From Guadua angustifolia (Eukaryota > Streptophyta > Magnoliopsida > Poales > Poaceae), in the NCBI GenBank assembly GCA_036346375.1, contig CM070501.1:58321326-58385325 (forward strand): a stretch of DNA of 64,000 nt, written 5' to 3'. A program made the translations under genes and the position numbers. Positions 21,301 through 31,024 of this stretch are shown one piece after another. How positions within the stretch are numbered: position 1 is the first letter of the stretch; every line of letters begins with the position of its first letter. The notes under the pieces were generated by a model that saw only the letters and a list, made by a program, of their open reading frames with translations, did not search any database and was not told the DNA's origin.

Positions 21301-23671
21301 GGCGCCATGGCCGAGGTGGAGCTCAAGAACTACCGGTGATTCCTCGAAACAATGGCCGGTGAGTATCGCTGACCTCTAATGGTTCCATTTAGCCTTCAAT
21401 TGAAAAAGAGAGTAAGCGGAGAGGGTTCTCACCGCAGCGCCATGGGCGGCGGAAGAAGGAGCATCGCGGTGGCTCACCGGGAAGATGAGTTTGAATTGGC
21501 ACCAGGGGTATACTCTAGAGGTCGAGGTAGCCGGTGTGTTGATGATTCGAAATGATTTGGTGTGTAGGGCTTCATGGTGGATTCTCCTCTCTGTCTTTGT
21601 TCTCGCCGGCTTAGGGAAGAAGATGAGGTTAATTGCAGGAGGGGGCTCGGGGTGAGTAGAAATGGCTCGAGTTGGGTCTCCGGAGATTGGTCGAGCTAAG
21701 TTTTATGATTGAGCCGAGACGGTTTGCCAAAAGCTTAGAACGGAGGAGGCGTCATGAGACTTTGCCGTGGCAAAGAACTCCATGGAGATGTTTGCCATGG
21801 CAAGGATTTTTAGCGAATTGATTGCCGGGCAAGCTTTGGCGAGAGGCATCAAGTGGGCCGCCATCATTTGCCTGGATCGTCTTGCAAGTGAAGCAATTGG
21901 TGGCGAAGCTTGCCGTGGCAAGGATTGGCAGGCGGCGGAGTAGGAAAGTAATCTCATGAGGGATTCAAGGCACGGCAGGCACGAACATCAAATGATGTCG
22001 TGGGCGAGGTGAGTCGAGGTCGGTGGTGCCTCGAACGTGCAATTGCAAGGCAGAAGGTGACAAGAGATCGAGAGGCTGTATTTGGTTCGATGGCAATGAG
22101 ACCAAGCGAGAGAGAGGAGAAGGGGAGAAGGCACGAGAGGGTGCAAGGCGTGTGGGGGCACTTAAGCGAGGTCAGCGTAGGGAGACACCAAGCAGCACAG
22201 ACACTAGGGCCTAGGGTCGAAATTAAGCTCGAGGCTCAGTGCTCGGCTCGAGCTCGGCCAGCTCGGCTCGGCTTCGGCTCGGCTCGACAAGTATAACGAG
22301 CCGAGCCCGAGCTTGGCTTGGCTTTGCTTCGATAACGGCCGTAGCTGGAGCGGCTCGGGCTCTTCGTTGGCTCGATAGGCTCGTTAATTCTGTGGATAAG
22401 TTATGAAATAAATAACATTGATGGCATTGTTATGAAACAAATAACATTGATAACTTTGAAATAATATGGAAGTAGCATCACAAGATACCTTAATGTAACA
22501 AATCAGAGGACTGGTCTTTGGTAGAAGCACTCATTCGCACATTAGCCATTCAAATGGTCCATAAAACAAGATACAAAACAATTGGTGCAAAGGGTGTTCC
22601 CATAAGAACAATGCAATTCATAAAAGTTGCACACTATATATACACTAGTCATATATAGTTTTCCATAAGCATGATAACCATTTTAGTATTACTAATCTAC
22701 TACGTGCACGTGATCTTAACTCTTGCGACCATAGTATTTTTCCTAGTCTTCTAATAACAGGGATTTGAGGCAGAGAAAAGGCACCGATTGAGGATTTGAG
22801 GCTGGGCTACTGCTTAGGGTTGATTTAACGCAATGAGGGGCCACATGTCGACGGCTCATGAGCCGGCTCGGCTCGGCTCGAGGCTCGACCGAGCCCGAGC
22901 CGAGCCCGGCTTCGTCAAAGGCAATGAGCCGAGCTCGGCTCGGCTCGAATAGTGACGAGCTTTGAGCCGAGCCAAGCCTCGGCTCGGCTCGATTCCACCC
23001 CTACTAGGGCCCACCTGCAAGTGAGTAAAGGAGACAACTATGGAGAGGTTTCTGGACAGAGCCGGATTGATCTGCTAGATTCATACAGCAAACCGACTCA
23101 AGATTTTATTAAACTTTTTACAGATATTGGTCAACTGAAGATAAGGGCTCAGGAAAAGTTTTAGATAAAAACTATTTGTAATTATTTTATTAAAATTCTG
23201 ACAATATACACTGCATAAAAATTCCAATTCTGTTTTTGATTTATTAGAGTATCCAAATGATTTTATTTATTTTTAAAAATTTGTTTTTAAGATGTATTTG
23301 AGCTAATAATGCTTCTGTAAAATTTTTCAGAATTTTATCTTTGATAATTAAATTATAAAAATTCTGACATTGCTATTTACAGATTTATTTACTTTCTGTT
23401 TTTGAATTTCTAAAATTCACTAATTTAAGTTTTAATTTTTGATATTTTAATAGAGACATATAAGGTTGTCAGGATTTCAGGTAAAAAATTCTCATGATTA
23501 AGCTTTTAATATTGCTATTCATCATTTTCTTAAAATTAGAATGCATGAAAATCAGGAAAGGACATTGTTTTAAATTAAAAATTTTATTTACAGTGAAATT
23601 TTTATTCAATTCTATTTTTAAATTCAAAAACTTTTATTTTTTCCTATTTTTGAATTTTTTGGGATGTTACA
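18322..23671. mobile_element. 5.35-kb coding-free TG...CA element 2, probable giant solo LTR
   Basis: It begins TGTAGCGACCCC, ends GGGATGTTACA, and has a perfect 5-bp duplication ATGTC (18317-18321 and 23672-23676). Removing the nested hAT (792 bp plus one 8-bp duplication) leaves about 4550 bp, close to element 1 at 4441 bp. It is collinear with elements 1 and 3, for example in the GCTAATCGATTAG... and CACACTTCCTT..GGTGTGCC phrases. The right third before the T-rich tail is GC-rich (about 20950-22200). No protein frame resembling gag or pol was found. Confidence 0.78.
22212..23003. mobile_element. Non-autonomous hAT element with GCTCG-rich ends
   Basis: The left end TAGGGTCGAAATTAAGCTCG and the right end, read inwards as TAGGGGTGGAATCGAGCC, form imperfect inverted ends. 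An exact 8-bp duplication CTAGGGCC flanks it (22204-22211 and 23004-23011). Both subterminal regions are packed with GGCTCGGCTCG in direct and inverted form. The centre (about 22390-22850) is AT-rich with no transposase. TSD length and ends fit hAT. Confidence 0.85.
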
Positions 23672-23990
23672 ATGTCGTACTTATCAATCTTCCCCTACTG
23701 AAGGTAGACCCAATAGCACTGTAATAGGGGATCCTAAAAAGTATGTAGTCGAGCTTCTAAATCTCCTCTATGAACATATAGTAAGAGTTACTCTTCGATC
23801 CAGCAGTATTGAATGCATCTATACAGACAACGCTATTCTGATTTGTGCTCTTCAAATCCTAATCTCTCGTGTAAAAATTGTATCTATTTATGTCATATCC
23901 TTTCCATGTCACAATTGTAAATGTTGGCTCTTTTGCCAACCATGTCGTCACTATATCACCTGATAAGCTCCTAGTGATGGGTCGCTCCTT
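23672..23990 (-). pseudogene. CACTA DUF4216-like fragment, N-terminal part
   Basis: The minus strand reads KERPITRSLSGDIV, then GYDINRYNFYTRD (followed by a stop), then STNQNSVVCIDAF and a final IEEI-stop-KLDYILFRIPYY segment. This is the usual plant CACTA DUF4216 order with two in-frame stops. The reading continues at 18321 once the inserted element is ignored. Confidence 0.72.
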
Positions 23991-24069
23991 CAACTATTTA
24001 TTCAAGTAAAGGTTGTGCTGTCTCATGATCCAAAACTCTTGTGTGTCGGATTCTGTTGCCGTAGCCAAT

Positions 24070-24671
24070 TGCATTAGGAAGTCACATTTCTGTGTTAATT
24101 AGCATGCATGTGTATTAGGCTAGGAAGTGATTAGTCACATACATGCTCTGCATGTAGCCAGGGTTCAAGTGTGAGACTTGTCTGTGTTTGTTGGTGTCCT
24201 ATGCATGCATGCATCAGTTGCTAAGTCTTTAAAGTGTACATGCGCATTCAGGTGAATGTGTACGTTTCTAGTTCTGCATGGGGTGCGTTAATTATGGGAG
24301 GAGTGGCCGTATGCATTAAGTGAGTTAATTACTGGAGGTAGTGCTTGGTCAGTAGCGTGTGTGGCTTATTTAAGCTGATGTATTTGATTTGTCAAAGAGA
24401 GAGAAGAGAATAGCTAGGAACAAAGAAGAACGGCGCTAACTCAAGTCCGTTGTAATCTTGAGTCGGTAGGCGTCTCCATGTGTGTGTTCCTTGTATTTCG
24501 GCGCTAACTCAAGTCCGTTGTAATCTTGAGTCGGTAGGCGTCTCTAAGTGTGTGTTCCTTGTATTCTCGGAGAGCTAAGTGGAAGAATATACAAGTGTGT
24601 TTGTTCTTCGTGTATAGCTCTCGTGTTATCTATCCACGAGTCACGTGCGTTTAATCTTGAGAGTTCCAACA
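24070..24671 (+). repeat. Copia LTR, 5-prime copy, left-truncated
   Basis: It contains an internal tandem duplication of about 68 bp: the CGGCGCTAACTCAAGTCCG phrase occurs at about 24432 and 24499. The same duplication is in the other LTR, so it predates insertion. The next bases read ATTGGTATCGTGAGC, a variant primer site. Confidence 0.85.
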
Positions 24672-24689
24672 ATTGGTATCGTGAGCGCA

Positions 24690-25545
24690 GTATGCCCAAG
24701 ATCCCACGCTACTACCTCGACTCCATGGCGTTGGTTCCGCAAGTCGTCGGAGGAAGCGAAGTTTGCCTGGCAGACTGCATCTCCTCTCCCGAAGCGAACT
24801 ACAACGTGTGGGCTATCAAGGTGGAGGCCATTCTTGATGCCTGGGCCTTTGGGAGGCCGTGAACCCGGAAGATGCGTGGAGGGCCGCGGAAGGACAAGAC
24901 GGCGAGGGCACAACTTCTCCAAGCACCGCCAAGACATCCTCTTGCGGGTTTCATGAAGAAAACATTGAAAGAGGTTTGGGACAGCCTCAAGACAAGATTC
25001 GCGGGGCGGATCGTGTGTCAAGCGGCCTTTACCGCAACTTTGAAGGAGAGTTCGATACTCTCGCATGAAGGATGGCGAGGTGTTGGACGACTATGCCGAA
25101 AAAATCGATGGCATGGCAGCGAGGTATGCCAACCTCAGGCGACACTCGGCGATGCCGCTATGGTCAAGAAGCTTCTCGACCGGATCGGCTCTACTCGCCG
25201 CTCTGGGATCGAAGAGCCTGTGATGTTGAGACGATGCCGTTTGAGGAGGCGCTTGGAGGTTAAAGGCCTTCGAAGCGTTCTCGCGCCGCACTCAAAGAGC
25301 TAATCGGTGATAGCCAACTCTTGCTCACTGCGCCGAGTGGGAGGCTCCGGAGAAGAACAAGGATGGCGAGGAAGAAGTTCGACAAAACAAAGGTGAGGTG
25401 TTTCAAGCGCAATGAGTTAGGACATTTCAAATCGAATGTACCAAGCCTGAAGAAGAAGCGGGCGCTGAATTTCACCGATGCTTGACGATGAACCGACGCT
25501 TCGGAGTGAGCTCGATGAATAAACGACGCCAATGATAAGGGAGAT
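24690..25545 (+). pseudogene. Copia gag, frameshifted
   Basis: Starting at about MPKIPRYYLDSMALVP, the frame breaks near 24860. Pieces in other frames read WDSLKTRFAG, AEKIDGMAARYA, LGDAAMVKKLLDR and FEEAL, the standard copia (UBN2) gag order. A decayed CCHC knuckle near 25398 (RCFKRNELGHFKSNV) has lost two cysteines. The element must have depended on other copies for movement. Confidence 0.7.
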
Positions 25546-26236
25546 TGTTAATTAATTCTGGCGTTTTTCAGTTTCTTCTTTTTTAGTATGCATTTAGGAG
25601 GTGCATTAGTGTGTTTTTACTATCCATTAAGTCATGCATTAGGAAGTCACATTTCTGTGTTAATTAGCATGCATGTGTATTAGGCTAGGAAGTGATTAGT
25701 CACATACATGCTCTGCATGTAGCCAGGGTTCAAGTGTGAGACTTGTCTGTGTTTGTTGGTGTCCTATGCATGCATGCATCAGTTGCTAAGTCTTTAAAGT
25801 GTACATGCGCATTCAGGTGAATGTGTACGTTTCTGGTTCTGCATGGGGTGCGTTAATTACGGGAGGAGTGGCCGTATGCATTAAGTGAGTTAATTACTGG
25901 AGGTAGTGCTTGGTCAGTAGCGTGTGTGGCTTATTTAAGCTGATGTATTTGATTTATCAAAGAGAGAGAAGAGAATAGCTAGGAACAAAGAAGAACGGCG
26001 CTAACTCAAGTCCGTTGTAATCTTGAGTCGGTAGGCGTCTCCATGTGTGTGTTCCTTGTATTTCGGCGCTAACTCAAGTCCGTTGTAATCTTGAGTCGGT
26101 AGGCGTCTCTAAGTGTGTGTTCTTTGTATTCTCGGAGAGCTAAGTGCAAGAATATACAAGTGTGTTTATTCTTCGTGTATAGCTCTCGTGTTATCTATCC
26201 ACGAGTCGCGTGCGTTTAATCTTGAGAGTTCCAACA
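25546..26236 (+). repeat. Copia LTR, 3-prime copy, complete
   Basis: It is preceded by the purine tract AAGGGAGAT and runs TGTTAATTAATTCTGG to GAGTTCCAACA. It abuts the LRR fragment at 26237. Confidence 0.85.
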
Positions 26237-26697
26237 ATGCGCCCACGGAGCCAGTTAGAAGCGAGATCGAGGACCACCATGCTGTTGCATAAGCTCAGGT
26301 AGGCAGGGGCCGTAACGGAGAAGGAATTGACCCCAGCACGAGGATACGCACTTACGCTGTCGGCCGATGCATGCGGGGATCTCCCCATGGAACCAGTTGT
26401 ACGTAGCTCAGGTTGAGGTTTCGCAGGAAGGTGAGGTTGCCGATGGCCGGGAGGAGGCTCCCGGCGAGCCCCCTCGTTGGCAGGCTCAGCGCTAACACCT
26501 ACGGCGGCGTCCTACCGCAGCCGCACGTCACGCCATCCCAGCTGCAGAAGCCGGTGTTGCCGTTCCACGAGGCGAGCACGCCGGAGCTGGGGCCGTTGAC
26601 CTCGGCCAGCGTGGCCTAGCTCCTTGCCGCCGCCGCTGTTGGCACTTGCGATCATGAGTATGGAGAGGAGGGACGGCAACAAGCCCGCGAGACGCAT
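26237..26697 (-). pseudogene. LRR receptor kinase fragment B (5-prime end only)
   Basis: The ATG at 26697 opens a signal peptide MRLAGLLPSLLSILMIASA. Then, in shifting frames, come the N-cap with WNGNTGFCSWDGVTC-like sequence, a GLAGSLLPAIGNLTFL LRR and a LNLS repeat. Bases near 26400 carry a 4-bp insertion (GTAC duplicated) that shifts the frame before the expected GEIPACIG. A further LRR piece, NSMVVLDLASNWLRG, runs up to the copia LTR at 26236, beyond which nothing of the gene is found. The gene family is the same as A, C and D. It is preceded on the same strand, without a gap, by the broken PPR gene. Confidence 0.85.
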
Positions 26698-26728
26698 CTT
26701 GCACTCCATCCACCGCTTCTTGATTCGT

Positions 26729-28837
26729 CCTGTTCTCATCTTTCCAACTGACATAAAGGTTCAATATTAAGTTACACGTGTCAGAGTCCAATTTACAACC
26801 TGATTTTTCCATCCTCTGCATCAAAATAATAACATCCTTGGGTTTCTGAGTCGTCTTCAGAATGTACGAGTATGTCATGTTGTTTGGAGAACAGCCTTCT
26901 CCTCCATATCATCCACAAGCTCATAAACTTTCTCCATCCGCTTTATCTTACATAAGTTTTTTATTAAAGTGTTGTATGTAACCACATCTGCTTGACAACC
27001 ACGGTCATTCATCTCTCCAAAAATCATGAGAGCTTCCGAAATCCTTTTATTGAAGCACAATTGGTCAATTATACAGTTGCAAATCGCCACATCAGGATTG
27101 ATCCCTTTCTCCCACATGCTGGTAAATAGCTTAATGGCAGTACTAAGTTTGCTGGCTTTGGCTAGTGAATTTATGAATGTACCATAGGTGAAGCTTAAGC
27201 TTAGATGCAATGATCTCATTCCAGACCCTTTTAGCATCTACCAGGCTTCCCTTGACACACCAACCATTTAGAATGATGTTCCAGCTCTTTATGACAGGAG
27301 GGAACTCACCTTTCTTTTGGAGAAAGAGGGCCTCCGCCTCCTCAACATGCTTGTACCGGCTAAGCGACATCAGAAGTATCTGGAACCCAACCAAGTCGAG
27401 CTCAAACCCATAATCCTTCCTCTTGTAAAACATCTCTATCGCCTCCTGCACCTTGTGCGCACCTGCGTACTGATTCAGTAGGACGGCAAACAGTGGCGTA
27501 TCCAGAAACTTAAAAAGGAGAGGGCTAAAATTGAGACCTCCAAACTAATATATATATAATATTTTTTCAGAACATAGAACATGACAGAATGATATATATA
27601 ATATAAAAATACCAACACTTATCTAACAGTCGTATATAATATAAATACGTAACATTACAAAGAAAAAAACGTACCGATCATTACTTCTTAAGAGTTGATA
27701 GTTGATATTTACGGATTTTTATGTTTTGAAAACGTTACAAATATCTTTCATGTCTATCTTGGAAAATGTCTCGCTCGATATAGTATACCATGAGATCATT
27801 TAACCAGTCATCACTTATCTTATTACGCAAATCTGTCTTGATAATCTTCATTGCCGAGAAAGCCCTTTCAACTGTAGCTATACCCACAGATAAAACTAAT
27901 ACTAATTCAATAAGCTTATAGACTAATGGATAAACAACATGCTTTTTTGCTTCAACCATCATCACCGCGAAACTAGTAAGATCATCACAACTTGAAAATT
28001 CTTCTCTTCTCAAGTCATCAATGAATGAGTCAAGTTGTGCTTTCAAAACCATACGATCATATGATGAGAAATCATCTGAATAAATATCTGAAAGTCAAGA
28101 AACCTACCATCTTCAAAATTTGCAAATGAATCTCTTGGATCTAGACAAGCAATACACCTCAAAAACTTTATCGAAGATTCACTGAACCGATTATTTAACT
28201 TCGGTAGCTTCCCTAAATTTGTAGACGAGTTTTCCCTAAATTTATCTAACTTAGAGGGGAGGGGGGATGGATGGGGCTCCAGCCCACCTACGCCCCCCTG
28301 TGGATACGCCCCTGACGGCAAACATCCTGTTTATTACTACCGACCTGCGGCACTCCACAGGAATCTCATCAAACAGCTGCCTCATGAGCTTGACCTTTTT
28401 CATCCGCCCAAGAATGTCTAGCATCTCCGTGTAAGCCCTTGAATCATGGGCGTAACCAGGAAGCCCAGTCGCCCAGTTGAAGAACGACAGCGCGACCTGC
28501 CAATTGGACCGCTGCTTCTGGAGGACCTTCAGGACGACATCCTCATCCATCCCATCTGCAAACTGACGGAGAGCTTCACCGTGCTCAGTATCGCCATCAC
28601 TGGATTTAAGAATTCTCAAAACTTCACTGATACAGACGTCCCCGGAACCCTCTGAAGCGCCAGCATGGCAATATTTAAGTGAGCCAAGAACATATCCTCT
28701 TGGAAGAACACTCTGGTGAAAGCATGGAGGCAAGCCTACGCTAGGCATCACCTCTGAGGCATTACGTCGAACAGCTGGTGGGCACGATCCTAGAACGCCG
28801 AGCCTCCTAGGAACTGCACGCGAACACAAGACGCCAT
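26729..28837 (-). pseudogene. Pentatricopeptide repeat (PPR) gene, broken and 3-prime truncated
   Basis: This is a P-class PPR protein, a family acting in organelle RNA metabolism. The ATG at 28837 opens MASCVRVQFLGG but is out of frame with the body, which starts two codons later in another frame (CSRAVPRRLGVLGSCPP), implying a frameshift. The body includes LQKQRSNWQVALSFFNWA, then is split by a hAT element (27491-28314) at NRMFAV. It resumes as QEAIEMFYKRKDYGFELD with several 35-residue repeats (WNIILNGWCVKGSLVDA, YNTLIKNLCKIKRMEKVYEL). Further frame breaks lie near 27190 and 26885. The gene stops at SWKDENR (26729), where the sequence becomes the leader of LRR fragment B; the usual last repeats are absent. 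Confidence 0.88.
27491..28314 (-). mobile_element. hAT element inserted in the PPR gene
   Basis: Ends CAGTGGCGTATCCAGAA and (inverted) CAGGGGCGTATCCACAG are imperfect terminal repeats. The 8-bp duplication ACGGCAAA is exact (27483-27490 and 28315-28322). The 824-bp body carries two transposase scraps on the minus strand: CIACLDPRDSFANFEDGRF at about 28160-28100, and a hAT dimerisation tail ATVERAFSAMKIIKTDLRNK at about 27880-27815. The catalytic core is missing, so this is an internally deleted derivative of the TTF/hAT-dimerisation type. Confidence 0.9.
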
Positions 28838-29465
28838 GTTGTTCGAATTAGCACCAGTTCAGAGGCTGCAGAGAAGGGACCATTGTTCCACTAGAACTAT
28901 GTATCGAATCAGACGGAGTTGGGAACAATGTGTGAGATGGGCACACTGGGCAAGGAACTGCGTCGCGTGACGGGCTCATTAGAATTTGCAAGAGGAGAGC
29001 AATGAGAAGCGCGAGGAAGAGGGGGTTGGAGATGATGCGTACCGAAAGGGGGGCATCTTGGACCTCAGGGCGGCGGAGAGGATCGCGTATGCCGGCGGCG
29101 GCGGCATCGTGCCGGAGGGGAGCGCGGGGGCGGAGGAAGCGTGTGCGCGGGAAAAGAAGAGAGAGATGTATCGCTCGAGGCTGCTCGGCCCACCCAAGTT
29201 AAACTCAGCATTTTTTTTTTTCGGGACGTAACGTAATACGCCACGTGGACAGAAAATGGATTGACTTGACTAGTGAGGCGGTTCGGCCAACGTGAAGGCC
29301 GAAAATAGCCCAAGCAAACTCGGATTCTGGCCCATAAGGAGGCGAAGGCTGAAAGCCCAGGTGAGGTTTCCGGACGTGATACTGACGAACGTCCGGCAAG
29401 GAGGAGCCCACCACGCCGGCGCCGACGACTTACCTTGCCTCCCTCCAACCCGGGCGCTACTATAT
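28838..29465 (-). other. 5-prime flank of the PPR gene with a small upstream frame
   Basis: There is no recognised gene. An ATG at 29107 opens a 43-codon frame (MPPPPAYAILSAALRSKMPP...) ending at 28979. It could be an upstream reading frame or chance GC-rich sequence. A T-run lies at 29212-29221. Confidence 0.35.
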
Positions 29466-29468
29466 TTA

Positions 29469-29700
29469 GGCCCGTTTGGTATGGTTAGGATTCTAATAAA
29501 GCGAAAGATTCCGGATTCTTGGTAGAAACGTTTGAGTAGAATCGAATCCGGAGGAATGCGGGTTGCTAAGCCGATTCTTAGCATCGGCGCAGTAAAAAAA
29601 TCGATAAACGCTTTGAAACGTTCCGAGTCCTATTCCGTTTGGTTGATTTATTTCAGATTCTAGGAGAAAGCAATTCGGTTCCAAGTTGCCAAGCGGGGCC
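29469..29700. mobile_element. Tourist-type MITE (PIF/Harbinger)
   Basis: Inverted ends GGCCCGTTTGGTA and GGCCCCGCTTGGCA (right end read inwards), with a 3-bp duplication TTA (29466-29468 and 29701-29703). 232 bp, no coding. Confidence 0.78.
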
Positions 29701-29703
29701 TTA

Positions 29704-30988
29704 GTAAAATATAAATTAGTATATAATTAACGTTGCTAGAAGTGCTCTACTAGATTATCTTGAAACTGGTGGTGAGTTTCTCTATTCTGAATGGAATGAT
29801 GAGTTTGAATAAATTTAAAGAGTTCAGGTGCATGCTCGTGTGACACTGAAACTGTTTTTCCCATTCCTTCGTAATTGTAGTCAAGTGGTCCTCCATCCCG
29901 CTCATCTTCAACTATCATGTCATGTATGATGACACATATTGTTATGATATCTCTTAGTGTTTATTGATCTTAGAAACATGCTGGTCCTCAAACAATTGCA
30001 AAACTCTAAAAGCTCGTTCCACATCCTTCCTAGCTGCCTCTTGAGCTTGGGTAAAATATTTATTCTTATTCTCTTGGGGAGCTGATATTGTCTTCACAAA
30101 TGTTGCTCATGCAGGATATATCCCATCTGCAAGATAGTACCCTATTGTGTAATTGTGACCATTAATAGTACAACTCACTTCCGACGCTTGTCCTTCTACT
30201 AGCTTTGCGAAGAGAGATGAACAGTAAAGAATATTAATATCATTGTGAGATCCTGGTAAACCAAAAAAGGCATGCTAAATCCATAGATCTTATGAAGCAA
30301 CGGCTTTTAGAATTATTGTTGGCTTATGTACATGCCTAGTATACAATCCTTGCCATGTTGTAGGGCAATTTTTCCACCTCCGGTGCATGTAATCTATGCT
30401 TCCTAGCATTCCAGAAAAACCTCGTTCCTCACCGATTGTAAGTAATTGAGCAGTATCGTTCTCATTTAGAGATCTCAAATACTCATCTACAAAGAGGACA
30501 ATAATAGCTCGCACAAACCTTTTAAGACTCTATAGCAGTACTTTCTACAATCTGTAAATAATCAACAATAGCATCTGCTGGTACTCCATAAGCTATCATC
30601 CGGAATGCTGCAATTACCTTCTGTAAAAAAGATAACCCGATAATTCCAGCACAATTCCTTTTTTGAACAAAACAGTCATCATGAGCTTCTATAGCATGAA
30701 ATATGCGAAGAAATAGAGAACGACTCATTCTAATCCTGCGCCGAAAAGAAGAATTATTCATGGACAAGATGATCAACCAAAATATAAAGAAATAAAATAT
30801 TTCTCATTGTTAACCTATGACGAAAGAAGGTTGGGCCGTAGACCGGAGGATCAACAAAATAGTCTCGGTATAGCCTGGTATGCCCTTCCTCTCTATTGCG
30901 ATGTATGTATTGATGGCCAAAAATAGAACCCCCATGATGTCGAGCATTCACACACTCATCTTGCTCCTGCTAGGTATGCTAATGTAAG
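29704..30988 (-). pseudogene. HARBI1/ALP1-like transposase pseudogene, copy 1
   Basis: A PIF/Harbinger DDE transposase (DDE_Tnp_4) or its domesticated ALP1-like relative. Minus-strand pieces in order: HGGSIFGHQYIHRNREEGH (about 30945), FRRRIRMSRSLFLRIFHAIE (30750), VIAAFRMIAYGVPADA, FSGMLGSIDYMHRRWKNCPT (30420-30360, first acidic residue in SID), YYLADGIYP (about 30120, second acidic residue), KDVERAF (about 30020, third), and an IHDMIVEDERD tail. Stops and frameshifts occur between them (for example after GIYPA). A second copy lies at 34016-35382. The 5-prime side runs into a TAGGGGTGAACGGGTC end (30989) and is cut at 31024 by element 3. Confidence 0.88.
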
Positions 30989-31024
30989 TAGGGGTGAACG
31001 GGTCGACACTGATTCGGGTAGTAG
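30989..31024. mobile_element. hAT-like terminus cut by element 3
   Basis: TAGGGGTGAACGGGTC here is the same start as at 35383. Only 36 bases remain before element 3 begins. It shows that the transposase copy and this terminus were already joined before duplication. Confidence 0.55.

Larger units (their letters stand above)
17474..24069 (-). mobile_element. CACTA transposon remnant, split by element 2
   Basis: The left edge (17474-17815) starts with a degenerate TACTACATAAAAGG terminus and carries many copies of an ATCATAGACGGTT-like motif in both orientations, as in CACTA subterminal regions. Two blocks of a TNP2-type reading frame (DUF4216 region) follow at 18165-18321 and 23672-23990, on the minus strand. 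They are separated exactly by the 5.35-kb element with its ATGTC duplication. The right side stops where the truncated copia LTR begins at 24070. The first-layer host was therefore a CACTA transposon. Confidence 0.7.
24070..26236 (+). mobile_element. Short non-autonomous copia element with near-identical LTRs
   Basis: LTR 24070-24671 is truncated by about 90 bp at its left end; LTR 25546-26236 is complete (691 bp, TGTTAATT...TTCCAACA). Over the shared 602 bp they are the same length and I count about seven differences. The internal region (24672-25545) holds only a frameshifted gag and a purine tract; there is no protease, integrase or reverse transcriptase. The right flank is LRR-kinase fragment B. 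No target duplication can be shown because the left end is missing. Confidence 0.85.

Noticed and set aside
28979..29202. Several overlapping frames on both strands upstream of the PPR gene
   Set aside because: GC-rich chance frames; only one short ATG frame is mentioned as a possible upstream frame.
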